This document shows, piece by piece, positions 17,515 through 25,700 of a stretch of 26,237 nt of DNA (positions are counted from its first letter, which is position 1; every line of letters begins with the position of its first letter). The stretch comes from Gemmataceae bacterium (GTDB lineage: Bacteria > Planctomycetota > Planctomycetia > Gemmatales > Gemmataceae). The position numbers and the translations under genes are program-made. Location: positions 1 to 26,237 of the forward strand of contig JADLBT010000332.1 in assembly GCA_020847555.1 (NCBI GenBank), given 5' to 3'. Below the pieces are notes generated by a model that was not told where the DNA came from, ran no database searches, and saw nothing but the letters and a program-made list of their open reading frames with translations.

Positions 17515-18270
17515 ATGGTGTCCATGAGAACTCCCATAAGTAGGGAAGTAGCGATGGGGCAGCCGTGCTGCGGCGGGGCCGATCGTACCAACGTCAGTGA
17601 CGCGGAGCGGTGGGCCTCGCTGATCGGCGGCGGCATCCTGGGCGTGTTCGGCCTCAGCCGCGGGACGTTGCCGGGGTTGGGCCTCGCGGCGCTGGGCGGC
17701 GCGCTGATCTACCGCGGGCTGACCGGCCACTGTCACCTCTACGCCGCCCTGGGGATCGATACGGGCGGCCACAGCCCAATCGCCAGCATCCCGGCCGGCC
17801 ACGGCGTCCGGATCGAGCGAACGATCACGATCAACCGGACGCCGGAGGAACTGTTTCAGTTCTGGCGCAACTTCGAGAACCTGCCGCGGTTCATGCCCCA
17901 CCTGGTGCGCGTCACCACCACGGGCAACCGCTCCCACTGGGTCGCGAAGGGGCCGCTTGGCAAGCACGTCGAGTGGGACGCGGAGATCATCACGGAAGAG
18001 CCGAACCGGCTGCTCGGGTGGCGGTCGCTGGCTGGGTCCGAGGTGGCGACGGCCGGGTCGGTCCACTTCAACCCGGCGCCGGGCGGCGGGACCGAGGTGC
18101 GCGTCGAACTGAAGTACGACCCACCGGCGGGCCAGGTCGGCGCGCTCATCGCCCGGCTCTTCGGCGAGGATCCGGCCCGGCAGATCCGCGAGAACCTGGG
18201 GCGGCTGAAGCAGCTGCTGGAGGGAAATGCGACGCCGCCCGAGCAGGGGCACGCGGCCACGCGCTTCTAA
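17515..18270 (+). CDS. Membrane-anchored SRPBCC (polyketide cyclase/START-like) protein
   Basis: A 251-aa protein. Residues about 24-82 form a DUF2892/YgaP-like membrane hairpin (NVSDAERWASLIGGGILGVFGLSRG, LGLAALGGALIYRGLTGHC). Residues about 98-225 form an SRPBCC ligand-binding fold (IERTITINRTPEELFQFWRNFENLPRFMPHL, then WDAEIITEEPNRLLGW and RVELKYDPP). This pairing is a known arrangement in which the soluble domain sits at the membrane and probably binds a hydrophobic ligand; no specific substrate is known. ATG at 17515 has GGAGAG at good spacing; ATG at 17554, 13 codons in, is an alternative. An early CC pair (residues 18-19) may be a metal or redox site. Confidence 0.85.
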   Translation: MVSMRTPISREVAMGQPCCGGADRTNVSDAERWASLIGGGILGVFGLSRGTLPGLGLAALGGALIYRGLTGHCHLYAALGIDTGGHSPIASIPAGHGVRIERTITINRTPEELFQFWRNFENLPRFMPHLVRVTTTGNRSHWVAKGPLGKHVEWDAEIITEEPNRLLGWRSLAGSEVATAGSVHFNPAPGGGTEVRVELKYDPPAGQVGALIARLFGEDPARQIRENLGRLKQLLEGNATPPEQGHAATRF

Positions 18271-18292
18271 ACCCGCAGCGTCCGCTGTGGGT
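18271..18292. terminator. Short hairpin between convergent genes
   Basis: ACCCGCAGCG (18271-18280) and CGCTGTGGGT (18283-18292) are complementary at 9 of 10 positions. The hairpin begins right after the SRPBCC stop and ends at the stop of the minus-strand permease gene. The position suits a bidirectional terminator, but there is no T-run, so this is tentative. Confidence 0.45.
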
Positions 18293-19071
18293 CAGACATC
18301 GCGGCGAGAGAAGCAGAATAGGCCGACGCTGGCGATCACCAGGGACGTCACAGCTGACCCGACGATCAGGCGCAAGACCGTCTCGACGTCGTACAGTCCG
18401 CGCAGCATGTTTGGCAGGGTGCGCAGAGCCCGGTCCGGGGCCGGGTAGTTCGGCGGCAGCAGCGACAGCAGGAACCCGGCCCCGTAGAGCACCAGCCACA
18501 GGGCCGCGACGCCCAGCAGCGTGCTGTTCGAGATGGCGCTGATCGTCACCCCGCAGCTGATCACGATCGCCAGCAGGCCGGCCACCGTTCCCAGCGCCGC
18601 CAGGCTGCCAGTGACGGAGATGTTGTCGTCGTGCAGCAGGAGGAAGCTCGACAACAGGACGAGCCCGCCGAGCAGGAAATAGGTGCTGAGCACCGCCGCC
18701 AGCCGGGCGTGCCACTTCCCCAGGAAGTACTGGTTCCGACTGATCCCGCGGCTGAGGACCGAATCGGCCATCGTCCCGCGCTCGGCGGAGATGCTTCCGC
18801 CCGTCAGGATGATGATCAGCGTCACGCTGCCCAGCACGGTCCAGTGCAGCAACTCGCTCATCAGCTCCGACCCGGACGGCCGCATCCCGGCGACCCGGTA
18901 CAGCCCCAGGCGGTACAGCAGGCAGCCGAGTGCCGCCAGCAGCGACAGCAGCACCCAGGCGCGGTAGACCCAGCTCTGGAGCGTCGCCTGCACGTCCGCC
19001 TGGAAGACCGCCCAGTACGGGAGGAAGCGGTTGATGCGGGGCGCCTTGACGGGGGCGGCGGGGGTGTCCAT
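18292..19071 (-). CDS. ABC-2 type transporter permease
   Basis: A 259-aa integral membrane protein with about six hydrophobic spans: WVLLSLLAALGCLLYRLGL, LHWTVLGSVTLIIILTGG, VLSTYFLLGGLVLLSSFLLL, LGTVAGLLAIVISCGVTIS, LGVAALWLVLYGAGFLLSLL and a last span before the C-terminal CFSRRDV. Between spans two and three is the segment ISAERGTMADSVLSRGISRNQYFLGKW, typical of ABC-2 permeases (E-R-G, S-R plus GK motif). It is downstream of, and on the same strand as, the ATPase gene; only 74 bases separate them, nearly all of it a heptamer inverted repeat. The pair would form an exporter or membrane-remodelling ABC system; the substrate is unknown. Confidence 0.87.
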   Translation of the reverse strand: MDTPAAPVKAPRINRFLPYWAVFQADVQATLQSWVYRAWVLLSLLAALGCLLYRLGLYRVAGMRPSGSELMSELLHWTVLGSVTLIIILTGGSISAERGTMADSVLSRGISRNQYFLGKWHARLAAVLSTYFLLGGLVLLSSFLLLHDDNISVTGSLAALGTVAGLLAIVISCGVTISAISNSTLLGVAALWLVLYGAGFLLSLLPPNYPAPDRALRTLPNMLRGLYDVETVLRLIVGSAVTSLVIASVGLFCFSRRDV

Positions 19072-19075
19072 AGGC

Positions 19076-19143
19076 AGTGGTTAGGGGTTAGGGGTTAGCG
19101 GTTAGTGGTCAGTGGTTTTACCAACCACTGACCGCTAACCACT
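19076..19143. repeat. Heptamer-periodic inverted repeat, copy 3 (clearest)
   Basis: The left side (19076-19117) is six tandem 7-base units of consensus AGNGGTT, starting at 19076, 19083, 19090, 19097, 19104 and 19111. The right side (19123-19143) is three reverse-complement units (AACCACT, GACCGCT, AACCACT). The last 21 left bases pair with the right arm at 19 of 21 positions around a 5-base loop (19118-19122). It fills the gap between the ATPase stop (19146) and the permease start (19071), so it lies inside a probable two-gene transcript. Confidence 0.88.
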
Positions 19144-19145
19144 TC

Positions 19146-20201
<1,056 letters not shown>

Positions 20202-20268
20202 CCAGGCGCGGGATTGTACGCTCTGTCGCCATTCCTTCCTAGATCAATTGCCGCTGCTATAACAAGGA

Positions 20269-20368
20269 AGGGGCCGGAGATTAGAGGCAGGGGCTGAGGG
20301 AAGACAGGAAAACCCACGGGACGCAGCCCGTGGGTTTTGCTCCCCCCTGCCCCCAACTCCTGGCCCCC
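20269..20368. repeat. Heptamer-periodic inverted repeat, copy 4, with perfect 12-bp apical stem
   Basis: The centre is a perfect hairpin: AAAACCCACGGG (20309-20320) against CCCGTGGGTTTT (20327-20338), loop ACGCAG. Outside it, a purine-rich left arm (from 20269) and a pyrimidine-rich right arm (20339-20368) match imperfectly when the reverse complement is aligned in 7-base units, for example AGGGGCC with GGGGGCC and GGAGATT with AGGAGTT. Unlike copies 1-3, it lies between divergent genes and ends 17 bases before the hemF start. It would be part of the hemF leader if transcription starts upstream of it. Confidence 0.75.
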
Positions 20369-20385
20369 GATCGAGGCTTCTGCTG

Positions 20386-21291
20386 ATGACGTCACCCGCC
20401 GATCGCCGCGCCCGCGCCGTCGCCTACTTCCGCGACCTGCAGGACCGCATCTGCGCCGCCCTGGAGGAACTGGACGGCGCGGGCCGGTTCCAGGAGGATT
20501 CCTGGGAGCGCGCGGGCGGCGGCGGCGGCCGCACGCGCGTCCTCCAGGACGGCGGCGTGTTCGAGAAGGCCGGCGTCAACTTCTCCGACGTCTTCGGGCA
20601 GCTGTCCGAGCCGTTCGCTGCCCAGATTCCCGGCGAGGGGCGCGACTTCACCGCCGCTGGCATCTCCCTGGTGCTCCATCCGCGCAACCCGTTCGTCCCG
20701 ACTGTCCACGCCAACTTCCGGTTCCTCACCAGGGGCTCGCGGCAGTGGTTCGGCGGCGGCGCCGACCTGACGCCGTACTACCCGTTGCGCGAGGACGTCG
20801 TCCACTTCCACCGCGTCTGGAAGGGGGTCTGCGACCGCCACGGCCCGCCGGTCGAGCACGCCCGTTTCAAGAAGTGGTGCGACGAGTACTTTTACCTGCC
20901 CCACCGCGGGGAGGCGCGCGGCGTCGGCGGCATCTTCTTCGACTACCTCGAAGAGGACATGGAGGCGCTCTTCGCCTTCGTGCGCGACTGCGGTGACTCG
21001 TTCCTCGACGCCTACCTGCCGATTACCCGCCGCCGCAAGGATGTGCCGTGGACCGACCGGCACCGGGCGTTCCAGGAGTTCCGTCGCGGTCGGTACGTCG
21101 AGTTCAACCTGATCTGCGACCGCGGCACCCTCTTCGGGCTCAGGACCGGCGGCCGCATCGAGTCGATCCTGATGTCGCTCCCGCCGGTCGTGCGCTGGCT
21201 CTACGACTTCCGCCCCGAACCGGGCTCGCCCGAGGCCCGGCTCCACGAGTTCCTCACGCCGCGCGACTGGGCAGCCGAGCCAATCGGGTGA
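20386..21291 (+). CDS. hemF: Oxygen-dependent coproporphyrinogen III oxidase
   Basis: A 301-aa enzyme of normal family length. It decarboxylates coproporphyrinogen III to protoporphyrinogen IX with O2, late in haem synthesis, in the cytoplasm. Signature segments are [19 protein letters not shown] (about 96-113, with conserved His 98 and His 108), [13 protein letters not shown] (121-133), [13 protein letters not shown] and [17 protein letters not shown] followed by [13 protein letters not shown]. The presence of HemF implies aerobic haem synthesis. The ATG at 20386 gives the expected N-terminus; a GAGG lies about 10 bases upstream. No other hem gene is adjacent, so it stands alone after a structured intergenic repeat. 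Confidence 0.96.
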   Translation: MTSPADRRARAVAYFRDLQDRICAALEELDGAGRFQEDSWERAGGGGGRTRVLQDGGVFEKAGVNFSDVFGQLSEPFAAQIPGEGRDFTAAGISLVLHPRNPFVPTVHANFRFLTRGSRQWFGGGADLTPYYPLREDVVHFHRVWKGVCDRHGPPVEHARFKKWCDEYFYLPHRGEARGVGGIFFDYLEEDMEALFAFVRDCGDSFLDAYLPITRRRKDVPWTDRHRAFQEFRRGRYVEFNLICDRGTLFGLRTGGRIESILMSLPPVVRWLYDFRPEPGSPEARLHEFLTPRDWAAEPIG

Positions 21292-21501
21292 GAACCGGCG
21301 CACCTCCAGCCCCTCCGCGGTCACGGGAGTTCGGAGCCCGCCAAGGTACAGGCAATGACCGGCAGCACCACTGCGGCTGTCATGGCGATTGTCCGGAGCG
21401 CTTTCCGCTTGATTCTTCTCCCAGACCTGGTATCCCTCTCCGCAATTCATCCACTGAACACGATCGTATTCCTGCGTCCACTTTCCAGGGGGGAGTTGGC
21501 G

Positions 21502-22203
21502 ATGGACCGCCTTGGCCCATGTCTGTTCGTTTGGTCCTTGTTTGGTCTGGCAGGCTGCGCAACCCAGAAGGAGTCCCATACGACTCGCACGGGGGTTGAA
21601 CAGTTGCTGATCTCCGCTGCAATCGATCAGTCACTGGACCGGGTCGATCTGAGTCCGCTGAGCGGCAAACAGGTCTATCTGGAAACCAAGTACCTGGAGT
21701 GCGTGGACAAGAACTATGTCATTGTGTCCTTGCACCACCGGCTGCTGAAACAGGGCAGTCGGCTGGTAGACAAGGCGGACGCCGCCGAGGCGATTGTTGA
21801 GGTAGGCAGTGGCGGCGTTGGCACGGACGGACAGGAGTTGTTTGTCGGTATTCCCGAGATTCCACTGCCGCCGCCCTCGCCCATCGCCATTCCTCGTCTC
21901 GCGTTCCTGACTCGAACCAAGATGAACGGCACCGCCAAGCTGCTGGTCATTGCCTACGATGCCCGCACGAAGGCGCCGCTCATCCAGGGTGGGACGATAC
22001 TGGCTCGTTCCGACCAGAAGAACTGGAACATCTTCGGCGCCGGGCCGGTGCAGAGCGGCTCGGTGCCGGATGAGATTGTCGCGGCGACGGGGGAAACGGA
22101 CCTCGATGCTGGCAGTGCGCTGCGGCTGGCGCGAGATACGTTTGTGCCCAATCGGCAGGCCACGACGCCAAACCCCGTCGTTCCCGCGAGTGGTCGAGAG
22201 TAA
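21502..22203 (+). CDS. Lipoprotein of a DUF6655-like planctomycete family
   Basis: A 233-aa protein with a clear lipoprotein signal: hydrophobic LFVWSLFG then lipobox LAGC, Cys at residue 18. The mature part has TRTGVEQLLISAAIDQSLDRVD, GKQVYLETKYLECVDKNYVI, AIVEVGSGGVGTDGQELFVGIPEIPLP and LLVIAYDARTKAPL, which I associate with the DUF6655 family of unknown function; the family name is from memory. The ATG at 21502 is chosen for the lipobox spacing and the GGGGGGAG upstream; an ATG at 21355 in frame would bury the signal. Base composition is visibly less GC-rich than in flanking genes. It would be anchored to a membrane, facing the periplasm. Confidence 0.82.
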   Translation: MDRLGPCLFVWSLFGLAGCATQKESHTTRTGVEQLLISAAIDQSLDRVDLSPLSGKQVYLETKYLECVDKNYVIVSLHHRLLKQGSRLVDKADAAEAIVEVGSGGVGTDGQELFVGIPEIPLPPPSPIAIPRLAFLTRTKMNGTAKLLVIAYDARTKAPLIQGGTILARSDQKNWNIFGAGPVQSGSVPDEIVAATGETDLDAGSALRLARDTFVPNRQATTPNPVVPASGRE

Positions 22204-22269
22204 GCACGACAGGTGGGTGGCAGTGGCGAGTGCGAGGGACGGAGGCAGCCTCACGGGCCGCAGTTCGCG

Positions 22270-23841
22270 TCAGCCGACGAGCAGCGCGGACCGCCCCAAC
22301 CCGCGCAGGCGCGCCTCCAGTCCCTCGGCCAAAACGGAACGCAACCGATCGGGCTCCGTGACCGGCTGGCCATGTTGCTGCACCACCAGCCTCTGTTCCG
22401 TCATCTTCCGCAGCAGTGCCTCCGTCAGCGCCGCCCGGTCGCGGGTTCCGTCCAGCAGGCACAGCAGGTGCCGCGTCAACTCGTCCAGCGGCAATAACTC
22501 GTGACGGCGGTTCGTCACCTGATCCCCTTCTCCTGCTTGTCGGCGCGCCCACGCCGAGGCCACCGGCCGCTCGCCCGGCTCGACCGCAAAGGCCGGCGTG
22601 TGGGCGTGCAACTCGACCACGTCGGCGGTGAAGGCGTGCAGCAGCGTGTCGGCCAGCTCGCGCGTGTCGTGGGCGAACGCGGCGCCGTTCTGCACCACCA
22701 GTCCATCGAAGGCGAGGCGGGCGCGGGCCGCGGCCTGCACGGCGTCGAAGGTCAGGGAGCGCGGCCACGCCTCCTCCAGCACCACCAGGGCCGCCTTCGT
22801 CAGGGCGTGGTCGGTGCCCAGCGTGTTGCCGGCGGGCGCGCGGAACTCTTCTGGGCGGCCCGGGCGCAGGTCCGGCGGCGACGACACGCACCGCGCCGAC
22901 GACGCGATCGCCAGCGCCCCCAGCGCCGCGGCCGGCAGGTCGCGGCGCAGCGGGACGTTCTGGTGACAGAGCAGCGTCTGGCGGACTGGGCGGTTCGTCA
23001 CGAAGTCCAGATACTGCTCGCGGCCGAGGACGTCGCCCCCCAGGCGGGCCAACGTCGCGGCCACGTCGGGGCCGAGGCGCTGCGGTGTCATCGTGCTGAT
23101 CTCCGCCTCCGCCAGGTACTGCAGCCCGTGCCGGCCGGCCCGCTCCATGAACTCGTGGAAATACACCCCCTCGTTGATCTCGGCCAGCTGATCGTGCAGC
23201 ACATACGGGTCGAGGCGGCCCCGCAGGCGTTCCTGTTCCTCCTTCAGGAGTTGGGCGTAGGCGGGGCGCTGCGTCGTCGCGGATTCGGCGAGCAGGTCGA
23301 GCAGGGCGCGGGCCTGGGCGACGCGCTCCTGCGGGTTGGCGAGCCGGCGCGTGTGGAAGCGCATCATTTCGCGGACGGCGCCGCGGCCGTGCCAGCCGGG
23401 GTGTGTGTTGTAGCTGATATACGCGACCCCGTTAGGAGCGAGACTGCGGCTGCAGATCGACAGCAGCTTGTCCTGTTCACGCGGCGGGATCCACGAGTAC
23501 AGGCCGTGGGCGACGATGTAGTCGAACGGCCCGAGCCCGTCGGGCACTTCCAGAAGGTTGACGCAACCGAGCGAAACGTTCTGCAGTCCGAGCGCGGCGA
23601 CGGCGGCCTGGCCGTCCGCGATCTGGCGCGCCGACAGGTCGATGCCGACGAACTCGCTACGCGGCAGCGCCTCGCCCAGCGGGATCAGGTTGCCGCCCGC
23701 GGCGCACCCCAACTCCAGCACCCGGCAGCGCTCGACCGGCGGCGGTCGCATGCCGAGCAGGGTGGCAAGCGTCGCGAGGCGGTCCGGCTGCGTCTGCGGG
23801 TACGAGAAGCTCGGGTAGGGTACGTCGTCATAGGTCGTCAT
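22270..23841 (-). CDS. PKMT-like methyltransferase with regulatory domain (paralogue A)
   Basis: A 523-aa protein with an N-terminal class I SAM methyltransferase (about 1-220). It has the leader motif YDDVPYPSFSYPQTQPDRL, motif I VLELGCAAGGNLIPL (41-55), the acidic GIDLSARQI (66-74), and FDYIVAHGLYSWIPP. After it come a methyltransferase-regulatory domain (about 225-310, containing YFHEFMERAGRHGLQYLAEAE) and a C-terminal domain ending LLDGTRDRAALTEALL. This arrangement matches the group that includes rickettsial PKMT1/PKMT2, which methylate lysines of outer membrane proteins. The ATG at 23841 has AAGGAGA upstream and starts the conserved leader; the frame is open earlier but crosses the GC palindrome. 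It has a close paralogue directly upstream. The target here is unknown. Confidence 0.87.
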   Translation of the reverse strand: MTTYDDVPYPSFSYPQTQPDRLATLATLLGMRPPPVERCRVLELGCAAGGNLIPLGEALPRSEFVGIDLSARQIADGQAAVAALGLQNVSLGCVNLLEVPDGLGPFDYIVAHGLYSWIPPREQDKLLSICSRSLAPNGVAYISYNTHPGWHGRGAVREMMRFHTRRLANPQERVAQARALLDLLAESATTQRPAYAQLLKEEQERLRGRLDPYVLHDQLAEINEGVYFHEFMERAGRHGLQYLAEAEISTMTPQRLGPDVAATLARLGGDVLGREQYLDFVTNRPVRQTLLCHQNVPLRRDLPAAALGALAIASSARCVSSPPDLRPGRPEEFRAPAGNTLGTDHALTKAALVVLEEAWPRSLTFDAVQAAARARLAFDGLVVQNGAAFAHDTRELADTLLHAFTADVVELHAHTPAFAVEPGERPVASAWARRQAGEGDQVTNRRHELLPLDELTRHLLCLLDGTRDRAALTEALLRKMTEQRLVVQQHGQPVTEPDRLRSVLAEGLEARLRGLGRSALLVG

Positions 23842-23857
23842 CAGTGTCTCCTTCGTG

Positions 23858-23917
23858 CCCCGCACCCCCCTGGCCCCCCTCCCCCCTGGTGGGAGCGGGG
23901 GCCGGGGGAGTGCGGGG
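23858..23917. repeat. GC-rich imperfect palindrome, pyrimidine-first class
   Basis: The left arm begins CCCCGCACCCCCC at 23858, and the right arm ends GAGTGCGGGG at 23917. Internal GGCCCCCCTCCCCCC pairs imperfectly with GGGAGCGGGGGCC. It lies between the two methyltransferase paralogues, 17 bases upstream of paralogue A. It resembles the perfect palindrome at 25620-25673, which is upstream of paralogue B. Confidence 0.7.
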
Positions 23918-23926
23918 GCCTGCGCC

Positions 23927-25510
23927 TCACGCCACCAGCAGGGCGCACTTGCAGAGCCGCGCGAGGTTCGCGTCCAGCTCGCGGCGCAGGATGCCGCGCA
24001 CCCGGTCCACATCGGTGACCGCCCGGCCGTAGCGCTCCAGCGCGATGTTGTCCTCCGTCACCGCTCGCACCAGTACCTCAAGCAGCGCTGCCCGGTCGCG
24101 CGTACCGTCGAGGTGCTGGAGCAGCCGGCACGTCAGCGGGTCGAGGTTCACCAGCTGGTGCCAGCCGCTTGTCACCCAGATGCCCTCGCCGGCCTGTCGG
24201 CGCGTGAAGGCCGGCGCCCGTGGGCGCTCACCCGCCGTGCCTACCACCGGCGCCGCATGAGCGTGCAGGTCCACAACGCCGGTGGCGAACCCCTGCAGCA
24301 GGTTCTCCGCCAGCTGCCGCGTGTCCCGGTCGTACTCGGCCGGTTCCTGGGCCACGACCGCATCGCCGACCAGGCGGGCGCGCGCCCGCGCTTGCAGCTG
24401 CGTGAACGGCACCGACCGCGGCCACGCCTCCGCCAGGCACGCCAGCGCCGCCTTCGTGATCCGGTGGCCGGTGGTGAACGTCAGCCCGCTCGGGCCGCGG
24501 AACTGCTGCGGCAGCGTCGAGGCGGCATCGGTCGCGTCGAACTCCAGCTGCGCGGTCACGTGCAGGCCAGCCAGACGCTCCGACTGCGGGTCGTCGGCCA
24601 GCGCCACGTCGGCCCGGCACAGGAGGGTCTGCCGGAACATGCGGTTGGTCAGGAAGTCGAGGTACTGCTCGCGCGTCAGCGCCCCGTCGGCCAGCCGCGC
24701 AAGGGCCGCCGCCGTCGCCGGGGGCAGGCGCGGCGCGAGGGCGGCGCCGAGATCCGCCTCGGTCACGAAGCGCAGCCCGTGGCTCCCCGCGCGCTCCACG
24801 AACGTGGAGAAGTAGACCGGCTCGTTGGCGTCTTCCAGGTGCTCGTGGTAGATGTACGTGTCGCGCACCCGTTCGAGCCGCCCCTGCTCTTCCTCCAGCA
24901 GTCCGCGGTACGCCGCCGCGCCCTCCGGCACCGCCTCCAGAAGGAAGACGAGCAGGTCGCGCGCCGCGGCGGTGGCCGCCGCCGCGCCGGCAGCGCCGCG
25001 CGCGTGATAGCGCATCATCTCGCGCACCGTCCCGCGCGCGTGCCAGCCCGGGTAGGTGTTGTAGCTGACGTAGGCGACCCCGCGGGGCGAGAGGGTCTGT
25101 CCGCAGAGCCCGAGCATGCGGTCCTGCACGGCCGGCGGAACCCACGAATAGAGACCGTGCGCGAGGATGTAGTCGAACGGTCCGAAGTCGGCCGGCACGT
25201 CCAGGACGCTCAGCTGCCGCAGGGTGATGTTCTTCAGCCCCACGGCGGTGACGGTCGCCCGGGCCGTCTCGATGTGGCGCGCCGACAGATCGAGGCCGAC
25301 GAACGCGCTGCCCGGAAGCTGCTCGGCCATCGCGATCAGGTTGCCGGCGTCGGCGCAGCCCAGCTCCAGGACGCGGCAGCTTTCCACCGGCGGCGCGTCC
25401 AGGCCGAACAGCGTCGCGAGGGCCGCGAGGTGGTCCGGGTGCGCCTGAGGGATGGGGAAGCTCGGGTAGGGAACCTCGTCGTAACTCGTCGCGGCTGCAT
25501 CAGCGCTCAT
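23927..25510 (-). CDS. PKMT-like methyltransferase with regulatory domain (paralogue B)
   Basis: A 527-aa tandem paralogue of the downstream gene, with the same three-part layout. The leader is SYDEVPYPSFPIPQAHPDHL, motif I is VLELGCADAGNLIAM (47-61), the acidic strand is GLDLSARHI, and FDYILAHGLYSWVPP and VAYVSYNTYPGWHARG follow. The regulatory part contains YFSTFVERAGSHGLRFVTEADLG, and the C-terminus LLQHLDGTRDRAALLEVLV. By eye the catalytic parts are about 60% identical between paralogues and the C-terminal halves less so. The ATG at 25510 has CGAGGA upstream and starts just before the leader. It is transcribed toward paralogue A (86-base gap) and divergently from the VgrG gene. Protein-lysine methylation is inference from the rickettsial relatives. 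Confidence 0.87.
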   Translation of the reverse strand: MSADAAATSYDEVPYPSFPIPQAHPDHLAALATLFGLDAPPVESCRVLELGCADAGNLIAMAEQLPGSAFVGLDLSARHIETARATVTAVGLKNITLRQLSVLDVPADFGPFDYILAHGLYSWVPPAVQDRMLGLCGQTLSPRGVAYVSYNTYPGWHARGTVREMMRYHARGAAGAAAATAAARDLLVFLLEAVPEGAAAYRGLLEEEQGRLERVRDTYIYHEHLEDANEPVYFSTFVERAGSHGLRFVTEADLGAALAPRLPPATAAALARLADGALTREQYLDFLTNRMFRQTLLCRADVALADDPQSERLAGLHVTAQLEFDATDAASTLPQQFRGPSGLTFTTGHRITKAALACLAEAWPRSVPFTQLQARARARLVGDAVVAQEPAEYDRDTRQLAENLLQGFATGVVDLHAHAAPVVGTAGERPRAPAFTRRQAGEGIWVTSGWHQLVNLDPLTCRLLQHLDGTRDRAALLEVLVRAVTEDNIALERYGRAVTDVDRVRGILRRELDANLARLCKCALLVA

Positions 25511-25619
25511 GCAATTCCTCGGGAGATCGGGGCGGGGCTCCGGGGGCTTGATTGTAGTGGGACGATGGGGGAGGAGCACTTATACTCTCCCGATACGCCT
25601 GTCGTCCCTGTCGTGCTGA

Positions 25620-25673
25620 AACCTCTCCCCCCGGCCCCCTCCCCGCGCGGGGAGGGGGCCGGGGGGAGAGGTT
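25620..25673. repeat. Perfect 54-bp GC-rich palindrome
   Basis: Bases 25620-25646 and 25647-25673 are exact reverse complements, 27 bases each, with no spacer. The left arm is pyrimidine-rich (AACCTCTCCCCCCGGCC...) and the right arm purine-rich. It lies in the divergent gap between methyltransferase paralogue B and the VgrG gene, ending 27 bases before the VgrG start. It is in a region where promoters, not terminators, are expected, so a mobile palindromic repeat or a cruciform-forming site is more likely. Confidence 0.88.
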
Positions 25674-25700
25674 CTTCCGCCAATCCCGAGGTGAACCTGC

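Noticed and set aside
21355..21501. Longer N-terminus for the lipoprotein starting at the ATG at 21355.
   Set aside because: It would place 49 residues before a textbook lipoprotein signal with LAGC. The ATG at 21502 has a strong ribosome site.
21292..21579. A minus-strand reading across the hemF-lipoprotein gap gives a protein-like stretch (GKWTQEYDRVQWMNCGEGYQ) that could be a gene remnant.
   Set aside because: It runs directly into hemF antisense and overlaps the lipoprotein signal region, has no matching family that I recognise, and is only about 60 residues. A chance reading is more likely.
25620..25673. Treating the 54-bp palindrome as a rho-independent terminator.
   Set aside because: It lies between divergent genes, upstream of both starts, and has no T-run on either side.
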